Notes: a model not told the origin generated them from the letters alone. DNA of 49,975 bases from Bacilli bacterium (GCA_028693035.1 JAQUWE010000010.1:1-49975); one strand, 5' to 3'; shown: positions 1 through 7,929, counted from the stretch's first letter. A program made the numbers and translations.

Positions 1-63
1 AAACAATTTGTTCCTTACTACAAAGACAAACTTTATACACCTAATGTTGTTAGATATATTTAA
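1..63 (+). CDS. 3' end of an unidentified gene (partial)
   Basis: The first 60 bases read as an open frame that starts at or before base 1 and ends with TAA at 61-63. It gives a 20-residue C-terminus ending in PNVVRYI. The gene is cut by the left edge of the window. The residues are ordinary (Lys, Tyr, Asp, Asn) and do not identify a family. The frame is short, so a chance open stretch is possible, but no gene on the other strand explains this segment. The 162 bases that follow, up to the end of the next gene, are AT-rich and hold nothing I can name. Confidence 0.45.
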   Translation, partial: KQFVPYYKDKLYTPNVVRYI

Positions 64-225
64 ATTTTATAAAACAAAAAGTTTTCAAGATTTTACTTTA
101 AATCCCAAAAACTCTTTACACAAACAATGCATAATACCCCGCTGTATAATGTAACGATTTCATAATAAATATAATATTTACTTTAATTTTTATCATTTAA
201 ATATCAATAATATAAAAAAAACTAA

Positions 226-825
226 CTATTTAGTTAATTTTTTCTGTTTTGCATATTCATGCGCATTTTCCGTATTTTCTATTAAATCTTCATTTTCACC
301 ATCAATATTAATTACTTTTTTTGCTACTAAATCTATTTTTTCAACTAACTCATAACCTTCATAAAAACTTGCAACTCCATAATTATCAACAAAAACCACA
401 ATTCCATCTCTGTTAACCGTTTGCTCTTGAATCAATAAATCCTCTTTGTCAATATTTTCTGGTTGATAAATTCTAGTTGCTCTTTTGTTTATTCCTATGG
501 CATTAGGATTTTTTGTATAGTCTACTTGTTTTCCATTATACCCAAAAGTATCATATATAGTGGTTTTGCCATTTTCCTTAAATACATAATATCCTTTAGA
601 ATTATCTGGATTGTTATCAAAATATTGTGTTTTATAATTATTAATTCCCACCGCCAAAACCCCAAGAAAGAATCCACTAGTGGCCATAACGCCTACAAAA
701 GGCGCAATCGTTAATGCTGCGTTAGCAATTTTATCCTTTATACTTTCATCAGAAATATTATTGTCTTTTTCTAATTCAAAATCATTTTTATTTTTCCTCT
801 TTTCATAATTTGGGATTAAATACAT
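226..825 (-). CDS. hypothetical single-pass membrane protein, 199 aa
   Basis: I do not recognise a family. The first ~32 residues are hydrophilic and charged. One or two hydrophobic stretches follow at about residues 33-60 (rich in Ala, Gly, Val, Phe), giving either one long membrane segment or a tight hairpin. The remaining ~140 residues are soluble, with many Asn, Asp, Tyr and Lys and alternating hydrophobic positions suggesting a beta-rich domain. It lies 45 bases downstream of the HAD-acyltransferase gene on the same strand and may be co-transcribed with it. The ribosome binding site is weak (AAAGGA, rather far from the ATG), so the start is not certain. The function is unknown. Confidence 0.6.
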   Translation of the reverse strand: MYLIPNYEKRKNKNDFELEKDNNISDESIKDKIANAALTIAPFVGVMATSGFFLGVLAVGINNYKTQYFDNNPDNSKGYYVFKENGKTTIYDTFGYNGKQVDYTKNPNAIGINKRATRIYQPENIDKEDLLIQEQTVNRDGIVVFVDNYGVASFYEGYELVEKIDLVAKKVINIDGENEDLIENTENAHEYAKQKKLTK

Positions 826-870
826 AAAAGGAAGATCCTTTAGGAAGTGTATCCAATCACCTTTTCAAAA

Positions 871-2268
871 TTACCTTTTTATTAATTTCTTTTGAGCAGA
901 TTCTTCAACTAACATTTTTAAATGCTCTCTATTTTCTTTAAGTGATTCAATTTGAATTTTTCTAAATTTATTCATAGCATCATCAATAGGCATATCCTTT
1001 TCAACATAAAAAGGTTCTCCAAAATTTACTATTACTTTATTCTTTAACTTTTCCTTTTTTGCCCATAATGATGTAACAGGTCTTACAATTGTCCCATTTC
1101 TTTTTGCTAATAAAAGAAATGAAGAATCAAAAGTACCAAAATCCTCTCCGTCAGGTCTTCTAGTTGTTCCCTCTGAAAAAATTCCAATAGTTTGTTTTAA
1201 TTTTAAAAAGTTATTCATATCTTTTATAGAAACAAAATTATTAGCTTCTTCGTTATCACATTTTCTTTCAATAGGAAAATAGTGCATTTTTTTAAATGAA
1301 TTGGCTGTAATTCTACACAACAACGAATTTTTACTGTTTGCAAAAATGCTATCCCTGCCGTCAAAAAATCTTTTCAATGCAGCCCAATGTATATTTTTCA
1401 CTAAGATTGCTGTTATTACCATAGGATCTAATGTACTTCTATGATTTGGAGCATATATTCCAACTTCATTTTCTGAAGAAGCCATGTTTTCTTCATGTAA
1501 AATTATTGGATTGAATTTATGCATAATGATTGGTCTAAATACTTTTAATTTTTGGAAGAATCTATCTGATTTATTTATTCTATCATATAATTTCAAATTT
1601 TTAATACCAATTAAATTATTCTTTGCTTTTTCAATAGTTTTTTCGTCAAAAGATTTAATAATTTCAACATTTTCAGAGTTGGCTACCTCATCATTATGCT
1701 TTCCTTTTACACATATTGTTTTGATTTTTTCTTCACTAAGGGTCTTTATAATTGATGGTTTATCATCAAAAACTAAATCAGGTTTTGCACTTATTATACC
1801 ACGTACTTTTTCTTCATCATTTTTATAAAAATAAAAGTTTTTAGGGGATAAAGGAACCCCATTCACAGCATATTGCAAAATTGTAAATGTTCTTGCAATA
1901 AATCCTATAAAATTTTTATTACATGTTTTAGCTCTGGAAGTATGAATTTCTACATCATTTCCATCTTTCCTATTTTGGTTTATATGCTTTCTAACACCAG
2001 GTCTAAATCTTGATAGTAATGAAAACTTAACAAAATTAGGGCCAATCCAAAACTTATCCAAGGCTTTCTTTTGTTTGTTTAAAGCTTCAATACTATTGCC
2101 TGATTCTTTTATAAAGAAGTTATGCATATCTAAAATGTCCTCTGCTTCAAGTGCTTTCGGATTGACTACCTCCATCCCATATTTCTTTTTGAAATATGGT
2201 AATGCCACTTTTTCAATAAAAGCGTTAAAGTCTGTCGTTGTCCCATCTGTATCATATATTATTTTCAT
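871..2268 (-). CDS. HAD-like hydrolase fused to PlsC-type lysophospholipid acyltransferase
   Basis: A 465-residue protein with two parts. Residues 1 to ~215 look like a HAD-superfamily phosphatase: a DxDGT nucleophile motif at residues 6-10 (DTDGT), a hydrophobic-T-S motif II near 110-111, and the acidic pair DD at 168-169 as motif IV. Residues ~240 to 465 carry the acyltransferase signature NHxSxxD (NHRSTLD, 275-281, catalytic His276 and Asp281) and the SEGT motif at 365-368. Known PlsC enzymes acylate 1-acylglycerol-3-phosphate at the inner membrane face; HAD-PlsC fusions exist in other bacteria. By inference it acts in phospholipid synthesis or remodelling, with the HAD part removing a phosphate. 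No obvious transmembrane helix is visible. A strong promoter sits 30 bases upstream of the ATG. Confidence 0.8.
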   Translation of the reverse strand: MKIIYDTDGTTTDFNAFIEKVALPYFKKKYGMEVVNPKALEAEDILDMHNFFIKESGNSIEALNKQKKALDKFWIGPNFVKFSLLSRFRPGVRKHINQNRKDGNDVEIHTSRAKTCNKNFIGFIARTFTILQYAVNGVPLSPKNFYFYKNDEEKVRGIISAKPDLVFDDKPSIIKTLSEEKIKTICVKGKHNDEVANSENVEIIKSFDEKTIEKAKNNLIGIKNLKLYDRINKSDRFFQKLKVFRPIIMHKFNPIILHEENMASSENEVGIYAPNHRSTLDPMVITAILVKNIHWAALKRFFDGRDSIFANSKNSLLCRITANSFKKMHYFPIERKCDNEEANNFVSIKDMNNFLKLKQTIGIFSEGTTRRPDGEDFGTFDSSFLLLAKRNGTIVRPVTSLWAKKEKLKNKVIVNFGEPFYVEKDMPIDDAMNKFRKIQIESLKENREHLKMLVEESAQKKLIKR

Positions 2269-2298
2269 AAAAATCCCCCTTTTTTATAAATTGACATT

Positions 2299-2326
2299 AT
2301 TATACATTTTTTTTTTTAAAAGTCAA
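2299..2326 (-). promoter_or_regulatory. sigma-A-type promoter for the HAD-acyltransferase gene
   Basis: Read on the minus strand, TTGACT (2326-2321) is followed after 16 bases by TATAAT (2304-2299). Both hexamers are at or near consensus, and the spacer is A-rich. The predicted transcript starts about 25 bases before the ATG at 2268. This separates the gene from the upstream rpmA operon, which ends in its own terminator. Confidence 0.7.
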
Positions 2327-2377
2327 GTTAATATGAGGCATTCTAATATTTTCAAAGTAGGGATACTTATAAAGAGA

Positions 2378-2428
2378 GTATTTATGAAAAAAAGATAATC
2401 TTTTCAGATTATCTTTCTTCATAAATAC
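2378..2428 (-). terminator. rpmA operon terminator inside a long inverted repeat
   Basis: On the minus strand a 10-bp stem AAAGATAATC/GATTATCTTT (2416-2407 and 2400-2391) with a 6-base loop is followed by a T-rich run. The rpmA stop codon lies within the stem. The pairing extends outward through GTATTTATGAA on both sides, so the whole inverted repeat covers 2378-2428 with one small bulge, much longer than a normal terminator stem. Confidence 0.8.
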
Positions 2429-2696
2429 TAACTTGTTTTTTATCTCTTCCGACTCTCTCGTATTTTACATATCCAGATATTTTTGCATATACAGTATCAT
2501 CACTACCGATACCTACATTTTTACCAGGATAAATTTTAGTTCCACGTTGGCGGTATAAAATAGATCCACCAGTTACGTATTCACCATCAGCTGCTTTTGC
2601 ACCTAAACGTTTTGATTCAGAGTCACGACCATTCTTAGTTGAACCCTGTCCTTTTTTATGGGCAAATAACTGTATCTGTAATTTCATGAAATTCAT
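2409..2696 (-). CDS. rpmA: 50S ribosomal protein L27 with cleavable N-terminal extension
   Basis: 95 residues. The core beginning [15 protein letters not shown] is typical of L27, a large-subunit protein near the peptidyl-transferase centre. It carries an extra N-terminal segment, [11 protein letters not shown], in front of that core. In Firmicutes this extension is removed by the cysteine protease Prp before assembly; the expected cut is between Phe11 and Ala12 (QLF|AHKKG). The prp gene is the next gene upstream and overlaps by four bases (ATGA). The start at 2696 is supported by GAGGAGGTG seven bases upstream; a second ATG at codon 4 is possible. Last gene of the rplU-prp-rpmA operon. Confidence 0.97.
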   Translation of the reverse strand: MNFMKLQIQLFAHKKGQGSTKNGRDSESKRLGAKAADGEYVTGGSILYRQRGTKIYPGKNVGIGSDDTVYAKISGYVKYERVGRDKKQVSIYEER

Positions 2697-3004
2697 AAGG
2701 ACACCTCCTCTACTTTTATGTTTTTTGCATAATCTTTTTCTAATTCTTTTAATAAAGCAATCATATTTGTAAGTAAAATTTCCGTTTCTTTTGTTTCCTT
2801 TTTTACTTCAATCTCGATAAATCCCTCTTTACAAAGATATCCTATATTATTAGGATCAAATGATAAGATTCCATTTACTGTAGTTGTGACAATAGAACTT
2901 ACACTCGCACAAACGATGTCTTTTCCATAGTCCTCATACGCAGCATGTCCTTTAATTGAGACAAATGCAATTTTATCTTTTCTTTCTACTTTGACTTTTA
3001 TCAT
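2693..3004 (-). CDS. prp: ribosomal-processing cysteine protease Prp (YsxB)
   Basis: 103 residues, the usual size. Prp removes the N-terminal extension of ribosomal protein L27. The catalytic pair is visible: His20 in the GHA motif and Cys32 in DIVCASVS. The gene sits between rplU and rpmA as in other Firmicutes, overlapping rplU by one base (TAATG) and rpmA by four (ATGA), so translation of the three is coupled. Its substrate, the extended L27, is encoded next door, which makes the assignment very firm. TGA is used as the stop codon here. Confidence 0.95.
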   Translation of the reverse strand: MIKVKVERKDKIAFVSIKGHAAYEDYGKDIVCASVSSIVTTTVNGILSFDPNNIGYLCKEGFIEIEVKKETKETEILLTNMIALLKELEKDYAKNIKVEEVSL

Positions 3005-3306
3005 TATTTTACTCTAATGGCTTTGATTTCCACTTTCGTATATGGTTGACGATGTCCTTGGGTTTTACGATATTTTTTCTTAGCATTGTATTTGTATACA
3101 ATAATTTTTTTAGATTTACCGTTTTTCATGACTTCAGCTTCTACAGTTGCGCCTTTTACAAATGGTGCACCTACAGTTCCATCTACCATTAATACTTCAT
3201 CAAAAGTAATGGTTTTTCCAGCTTCAGCATCTAGTTTTTCTATGTAAAGAACAGTTCCTTCTTCTACATAGTATTGTTTCCCACCAGTTACAATAACAGC
3301 TTTCAT
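3004..3306 (-). CDS. rplU: 50S ribosomal protein L21
   Basis: 100 residues, the normal length for L21, a large-subunit protein that binds 23S rRNA with L20. Recognisable parts are the start [11 protein letters not shown], the middle [19 protein letters not shown] and the basic C-terminus ending in IRVK. A good ribosome binding site (AAGGAGGT) precedes the ATG. It is the first gene of rplU-prp-rpmA and is preceded by about 115 bases that look like the L21 leader RNA. The sporulation pair spoIVFA-spoIVFB lies immediately upstream, as in Bacillus subtilis. Confidence 0.97.
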   Translation of the reverse strand: MKAVIVTGGKQYYVEEGTVLYIEKLDAEAGKTITFDEVLMVDGTVGAPFVKGATVEAEVMKNGKSKKIIVYKYNAKKKYRKTQGHRQPYTKVEIKAIRVK

Positions 3307-3424
3307 ATTCTACCTCCTTCATATTTAGTTTAAGACTCGCCTAAAAGGTAACATTTTGTTTTAAAACCTTGTTCGCGCGGTTGTAAAGCTAAGAGGCTCT
3401 ACACAATTACACATTTTAGCACAT
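3307..3424 (-). promoter_or_regulatory. candidate ribosomal protein L21 leader RNA
   Basis: The 5' untranslated stretch before rplU is unusually GC-containing for this genome. On the minus strand it holds a stem TGTAGAGC...GCTTTACA (3403-3382), then ACCGCGCGAACAAGG, then a second possible stem AAGGT...ACCTT. Position and content fit the L21 leader family, an autoregulatory RNA found ahead of rplU in many Firmicutes. I could not align it to the family model, so the exact boundaries and structure are inferred. Confidence 0.6.
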
Positions 3425-4189
3425 TTATTTATGGTTGTCAAACAACTTTCTTAAGAATTGCCGTTCTTTTATCTCCTTATTTTCGATGATAAAGCTATGT
3501 TTATAGTCTCTTTTCATCTTTTTATAATAAGGTCCTTTTATTTTCTTTTTTTTAGAAAATGGTATTTCTTCCATATACCGTTCTAATAAAAACTTTTGGA
3601 ATTGATAATGTCTCTTTCTATACTCTTTAATAAAACCAATCCAAAGAAAGAAAAGACCCAATAATAAAACAAGATTTTTATAATAAATACTTGTCAAAAG
3701 TAAGAGTGTTAAAAAAGATAAAAAAAGCATGAATAAAAAACTTTTCCGAAAAGGAAGAAATACATTCATAAAAAGATTGATGATTTTAGAACCATCTAAT
3801 GGATAAATAGGAACCAAATTAAAAAGAAGAATACTGTAATGAATAAAAGAAATGGTATCATTGGGACAGAAAAAAGTAACAATAAAATAAAAAATAGTTT
3901 GAAAGAAAATACCCGCAGCTGCAATATACAGTTCTTCCTTCATTGGTTTATTGATTTTTTCTTCAAAAATAGTAATACCACCTAGTGGTAAAAAAATAAT
4001 TTTACTGATATTCCATTTATAATAGAGCGCTACCCAGACGTGCCCCATCTCATGTACAAAGATAAATATCATAAATAATATGCATTCTTTGAAATAGCCT
4101 GTAATCATACCAAGAAAAAAGACTACATACAAAAGAGGATGCATTTGCATCTTACGAAACGTATTTAGTATAATCAAGTGTTTTTCCAT
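3425..4189 (-). CDS. spoIVFB: SpoIVFB-like intramembrane metalloprotease (site-2 protease)
   Basis: 254 residues, multi-pass membrane protein of peptidase family M50. The zinc motif HEMGH is at 46-50 and the second motif NLVPIYPLDG at 124-133, with Asp132 as the third ligand. The N-terminal pattern HPLL...LGMITGY and the PLGG/EE segment follow Bacillus SpoIVFB closely. In spore formers SpoIVFB cleaves pro-sigma-K in the mother cell. The start at 4189 overlaps the end of spoIVFA by 38 bases; the ribosome site is poor, so coupling with spoIVFA is likely. The B. subtilis order spoIVFA-spoIVFB-rplU-prp-rpmA is preserved. Residues after ~200 form a basic cytoplasmic tail. Confidence 0.88.
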   Translation of the reverse strand: MEKHLIILNTFRKMQMHPLLYVVFFLGMITGYFKECILFMIFIFVHEMGHVWVALYYKWNISKIIFLPLGGITIFEEKINKPMKEELYIAAAGIFFQTIFYFIVTFFCPNDTISFIHYSILLFNLVPIYPLDGSKIINLFMNVFLPFRKSFLFMLFLSFLTLLLLTSIYYKNLVLLLGLFFLWIGFIKEYRKRHYQFQKFLLERYMEEIPFSKKKKIKGPYYKKMKRDYKHSFIIENKEIKERQFLRKLFDNHK

Positions 4190-4772
4190 CCTTTTTAAAA
4201 ACCAAATATAAACTTTTCTCTTTTACTTCTCCAAGATAAGCCCCTTTATCGATATAGTCATAGACTTTCACACTCGTTTTGGCAATATTGCCATACCAAG
4301 TCTCTACTCCGTCTGTTCCTTCTAATATAATGGTATTTCCATACCCTTCTTTTTCTCCAACAAAAACAACCATTCCGTTTTCTCTAGCGGGCACCAAATA
4401 ATTTTCATCAACTGTTAATTTAGCGCCATCTAAATATTTACTTACTTCTTTATAGGTTAATTTTTCACTAAAAACAACATCTGTTTTTTTCTTAAGAATG
4501 TCTTTAAAAGGAATTGCTGTACCAAACTGTTTTTCATAGAAAGCATTGATGGTCGCAAAAGAAATACTTTTTTCATAAATTTCTTTATAGAAAGGGGCTT
4601 TGTATTTTGGAAATTGTTTTAAAATAATAAGGGCTGCTAAAGTCGCAATTACCGTAAGTAAGAGTTTTGTTATAAACCAAAAAATAGGAAGTTTCTTTTT
4701 AACTTTAGGTACTTCCTCTACTATTTTTTTCTTTTTTTTACGTTTGTTTTTTATTCTTGCATATTCTTCCAT
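4152..4772 (-). CDS. spoIVFA: SpoIVFA-like regulator, degenerate LytM/M23 domain
   Basis: 206 residues. It has a basic, charged N-terminus, one membrane helix at about 31-52, and an extracytoplasmic C-terminal domain of the M23/LytM type. The stretch MVVFVGEKEGYGNTIIL matches the Bacillus SpoIVFA pattern. The HxxxD and HxH zinc ligands of active M23 peptidases are not present, as in SpoIVFA, so it should be a regulatory or scaffold protein. In Bacillus it holds SpoIVFB inactive together with BofA until signalled. I chose the ATG at 4772, six bases after AGGTGA, not the GTG three codons earlier. First gene of the cluster that continues into rplU. Confidence 0.85.
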   Translation of the reverse strand: MEEYARIKNKRKKKKKIVEEVPKVKKKLPIFWFITKLLLTVIATLAALIILKQFPKYKAPFYKEIYEKSISFATINAFYEKQFGTAIPFKDILKKKTDVVFSEKLTYKEVSKYLDGAKLTVDENYLVPARENGMVVFVGEKEGYGNTIILEGTDGVETWYGNIAKTSVKVYDYIDKGAYLGEVKEKSLYLVFKKDGKTLDYTKYVS

Positions 4773-4897
4773 AAGAATCACCTATCAAAGTATACGAGAT
4801 TTTCATTTTTATTAGAACTTTTTATATAAGAAATGGTTCTTACAAAGTCTATGGTATGGTTTGTTCTCTTTATTCCATACTAAAAAGGGTGATAGCT

Positions 4898-5833
4898 ATG
4901 AAAATAAGACTTGGGTATGTCGCAATGTGTAGAAGCTGTGAAATGCCTTTTAAAACAATTACATATACAGAATATAGCAAAAAAGAAAACAAGGAAAAAT
5001 TACATGATATCATTGTTTATAATTTGAAAAATACTATCGAAATATTAAAATATAATATTAAAAACGATGTTCATTTTTATAGAATGACTTCTAATTTAAT
5101 TCCTCTTGCGACGAAAGACGATGTTGAATTCAATTATATTACGCCCTATCTTTCTTATTATCAGGAAATTGCTTCTATCATAGAAAAAAATAAAATGCGT
5201 ATTGATATGCATCCTGATCAATATGTGGTATTAAATAGTACAAGAGAAGAAGTTAAAGAAAATGCGAAACAAATTTTATATTATCATGCTTCCTTATTAA
5301 ATGCTTTACGGATTCAAAATCCCCTTCTTGTTTTGCATGCAGGAAGCAGTGTTCTTGGGAAACAGAATTCTTTAAAAAGATTTATCAATACTTTTAAAAC
5401 ACTTCCAGAAGAAATAGGAAAAATGATTGCGATAGAAAATGATGATAAAACTTTTGATATTAAAGATGTTTTATACCTTTGTGAGACTTTACACTTGCGG
5501 ATGATTTTAGATTATCACCATTATATTTGTAACACAGGCGGTCTTGCTATTAAAGATTACTATAAGAGAATCTTTGCAACTTGGAAGCAGGAAACACCTA
5601 AGATGCATTTTTCTTCTCCTAAAAACAAAACCAAAAAGGATATGCGCAGTCATCATGATTATATAGATGCGGATGCTTTTATTGCATTTTTAGAATCCGT
5701 TAAGAATTTTGATATAGATTTGGATATTATGTTAGAAGCCAAAGAAAAAGATATGGCTTTGTTTAAACTAGTAAGAGAATTAAAATATAAAACCAATTAT
5801 ACATTTTTAGATGATACGACTTTTGAAATATAA
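4898..5833 (+). CDS. uvsE: UV DNA damage endonuclease (UvsE/UVDE)
   Basis: 311 residues. The enzyme nicks DNA immediately 5' of UV photoproducts and some other lesions, starting an alternative excision repair pathway. It has a TIM-barrel fold with metal ligands in conserved motifs, visible here as KIRLGYVAM at the start, HPDQYVVLNS, VLHAGS, AIENDD, ILDYHHYICN and MLEAKEKD. The start is the ATG at 4898: the family begins MxIRLGY and AAAAGGGTGAT lies just before it, so the longer reading frame from 4856 is not used. It stands alone, divergent from spoIVFA and convergent with the coiled-coil island. In Bacillus the orthologue is linked to spore UV resistance. Confidence 0.93.
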   Translation: MKIRLGYVAMCRSCEMPFKTITYTEYSKKENKEKLHDIIVYNLKNTIEILKYNIKNDVHFYRMTSNLIPLATKDDVEFNYITPYLSYYQEIASIIEKNKMRIDMHPDQYVVLNSTREEVKENAKQILYYHASLLNALRIQNPLLVLHAGSSVLGKQNSLKRFINTFKTLPEEIGKMIAIENDDKTFDIKDVLYLCETLHLRMILDYHHYICNTGGLAIKDYYKRIFATWKQETPKMHFSSPKNKTKKDMRSHHDYIDADAFIAFLESVKNFDIDLDIMLEAKEKDMALFKLVRELKYKTNYTFLDDTTFEI

Positions 5834-5835
5834 AA

Positions 5836-5880
5836 AAAAGAATGATATTCCTTTATATAGAAACAGGATCATCCTTTTTT
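5836..5880. terminator. bidirectional terminator between uvsE and the coiled-coil gene
   Basis: An inverted repeat of the form AAAAAAGAATGAT...ATCATCCTTTTTT lies between the two convergent stop codons and runs into the end of the minus-strand gene. It has one mismatch in the stem, a loop of about 20 bases and T-runs on both strands. Confidence 0.5.
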
Positions 5881-6590
5881 ATTTTGTAAGAAGTAAATCT
5901 TTTTCTTGTTATTTGATATTCTTTTGATTTTGGTTTGTTCTCTTGTAATGTGTCTTCTATTTCTTCTGTATATTTTTTTATTTCCTCATATTTCTTTTCT
6001 TCTGTAGCAAGTTCCTTTTCTTTTTCCTCTACCCTATACTTTGCTTCTCTATAAATGTGTTCTTTTTTGGAAAAGTCTTCTCTTACTATAAGAAGTAATG
6101 CTTCTTTATCCAAAAACGCTTCTGTTTTTAATTCTTCTTCTGCTATTTTTATTTGACTTATAATATCTTCCATTTTATATTTCTTTTTTAAATTTCTGGT
6201 ACTTTTTGTCTCTTTAAGATAAGAGATGACTTCCTTTACTCCATAAACAAGTGTGATCGCAATAACAAAAGGAAGAGGCAAAAGAAGCATTAGCATTTGC
6301 GCAGCGACTATAAAATAGGTAAGAAGCCAGAGTCCCGCACCTTTTGCAAGACCTTTAAGCATTTGACTACGTAAACAAGAAGGTACTTCTTCTAATTCCT
6401 CTTTTATTTTTTCAAACTTTTTTCCTTTGTCTTTTATCCTTTCCACTTCCATAACTAAATCAAATTTAACGTCCATGGCGTCTAGATAATTTTGATAGAC
6501 AATCTCTTTTTCTTCTTTTAAATATTCTAATTCTTTATTTAACTTATTGATTTTTTCTTTTCCAATTTTTAATATTGTTTCGTATACCAT
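5853..6590 (-). CDS. coiled-coil / membrane-hairpin / coiled-coil protein, paralogue A
   Basis: 245 residues, unrecognised family. Residues 1-70 are heptad-like and rich in Lys, Glu and Leu. Residues ~82-122 form two hydrophobic helices (GAGLWLLTYFIVAA, then a Pro-containing turn). Residues 130-220 are another long coiled coil, and the tail holds YQITRKRFTSYK. The protein at 7189-7896 has the same order of parts, the same GxGxWL start to its membrane hairpin and the same tail pattern (Y-x-I-x-x-K-R-F-T-x-Y-K), so the two are paralogues. The start is well supported by AGGAG six bases before the ATG. It may be an envelope or membrane-shaping protein, but no function can be assigned. Confidence 0.75.
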   Translation of the reverse strand: MVYETILKIGKEKINKLNKELEYLKEEKEIVYQNYLDAMDVKFDLVMEVERIKDKGKKFEKIKEELEEVPSCLRSQMLKGLAKGAGLWLLTYFIVAAQMLMLLLPLPFVIAITLVYGVKEVISYLKETKSTRNLKKKYKMEDIISQIKIAEEELKTEAFLDKEALLLIVREDFSKKEHIYREAKYRVEEKEKELATEEKKYEEIKKYTEEIEDTLQENKPKSKEYQITRKRFTSYKIKKDDPVSI

Positions 6591-6615
6591 ATGATTCTCC
6601 TATTGGATACTTTTT

Positions 6616-7092
6616 TTATGACTGATCCTTATTTTTTATAAGTTCGTATCCCTTACTTTCTTCTATCCTTAATTGCTCTTTTAAACGTTTTAAATGAACG
6701 TCTTCCTCTTGGACTGCTTCTAATAATTTTTCTTCTATTTCAAAAAGTGCGGCTGCTTTCCATTTTTTTGCTCTTTCGAGATTTTCCATTCTTGTTTTAA
6801 TCAAAGGTTCGTTTTTTTTATAAATGGCGTCATATTGTTGCCCTAGTTCTCTTGACTGTTCTTGTAAATCCATTCTATTTTTTCTGTTATATTGAATAAG
6901 TGCTTTTGTAGTTTGCAGTTCTTTTTCTTCCTGTATTAGGTCTAATTCAAATTCTAATTTTTTGATTTTTTCATCAACTTGGCGTTCTGCAACACAACTT
7001 TTTGTATACTTCTGATATGCGTCTCTATTTTGTTGCCTTAAAAAATAAAGTTCGTCTTCTAATTTTCTTATAATCTCTGTATATTCACTCAC
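6616..7092 (-). CDS. small soluble coiled-coil protein
   Basis: 158 residues, almost wholly charged alpha-helix with heptad spacing of Leu/Ile and many Glu, Lys, Gln and Arg. No membrane segment, signal peptide or known motif. It starts with GTG at 7092, with GGAG seven bases upstream. It is followed after 23 bases by paralogue A on the same strand, so the two are probably co-expressed. The composition suggests a structural or partner-binding role. The family is not recognised. Confidence 0.7.
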   Translation of the reverse strand: MSEYTEIIRKLEDELYFLRQQNRDAYQKYTKSCVAERQVDEKIKKLEFELDLIQEEKELQTTKALIQYNRKNRMDLQEQSRELGQQYDAIYKKNEPLIKTRMENLERAKKWKAAALFEIEEKLLEAVQEEDVHLKRLKEQLRIEESKGYELIKNKDQS

Positions 7093-7188
7093 AATTTTTC
7101 TCCTTTAAATATTTATTTCTTAATATATACACTTTCTTATCAGTAGTCAAGTCCTAATTAACTAATAATTAAAAAGGACATAAAAAAA

Positions 7189-7896
7189 CTAATTATGGTT
7201 TGTTTTATAATTAGTAAATCTTTTGTTTGCTATTGTATATTTCTTTTCTTTGGTTTTTTGATTGTCTTCTACCAAAGATATTTCACTTTCTTTCTCTATT
7301 TCCTGTTGTCCAACATATATAGAATGTAGAAAAGTAAGATCTTCTTTTGCTTGTGCAAGTTCTGCTATTTTTTTGTGATAAAAAGTTTTCTTTTCTTGAT
7401 ACTGCTCTTTTTTGTTTTCAACCTGTTTTTCTTTTTTTATTAAAGTCTGACCAAGATTTTTTACGTCTTCTTTCATTTCTTCTATTTTAAATGTTTTTAT
7501 AGCGTTTCTTTTTTTACAACGCCTTAAAACTTTTCTATCCTCTTTTGTAGTAAGAAAATATATAAAGCCCTGTGATGCCCCAGAATATAGAGTAATAAAG
7601 GAAACAGTAGGCAAAGAAAGAATGGGATCTATGGTGCCTGTTGCAGTAAAAACATAGATAAAAAGCCACATTCCAATACCGTGAGGAAGACATTTCCATT
7701 TTTCTTCTGATAAATAACTAGAGATATCTAGTATTTGTATTAAATCACTTAGTTTATGTTTTTCCTTACAATATTCATTTTTTATTTGATTGTTTTGCTC
7801 TTGTACTGTTTCATATTCTTGTTCAAATACTTTTACTTCTTTTTCTAGTACTTTTATTTCCGTTTTTTTATTTTGAATCATTGGATGTTCTTTCAT
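7189..7896 (-). CDS. coiled-coil / membrane-hairpin / coiled-coil protein, paralogue B
   Basis: 235 residues from the ATG at 7896 (a GTG three codons earlier is possible; neither has a strong ribosome site). N-terminal coiled coil to about residue 60, then a hydrophobic hairpin starting GIGMWLFIYVFTATG, then a basic region with Arg/Lys and a second long coiled coil, ending in YTIANKRFTNYK. This repeats the layout and both end motifs of paralogue A at 5853-6590. Overall identity looks low outside those motifs, so the duplication is old. Function unknown. Confidence 0.72.
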   Translation of the reverse strand: MKEHPMIQNKKTEIKVLEKEVKVFEQEYETVQEQNNQIKNEYCKEKHKLSDLIQILDISSYLSEEKWKCLPHGIGMWLFIYVFTATGTIDPILSLPTVSFITLYSGASQGFIYFLTTKEDRKVLRRCKKRNAIKTFKIEEMKEDVKNLGQTLIKKEKQVENKKEQYQEKKTFYHKKIAELAQAKEDLTFLHSIYVGQQEIEKESEISLVEDNQKTKEKKYTIANKRFTNYKTNHN

Positions 7897-7929
7897 TTGT
7901 ACCACTTTCTTGTCATTTACTTCTACAGA

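Noticed and set aside
463-714. Open frame on the plus strand opposite the small membrane protein
   Set aside because: It mirrors the minus-strand gene in another frame, has no ribosome site and has a biased hydrophobic composition typical of shadow frames.
4856-4897. Longer N-terminus of the UV endonuclease
   Set aside because: The added 14 residues are not in the family and lack a ribosome site; the ATG at 4898 has both.
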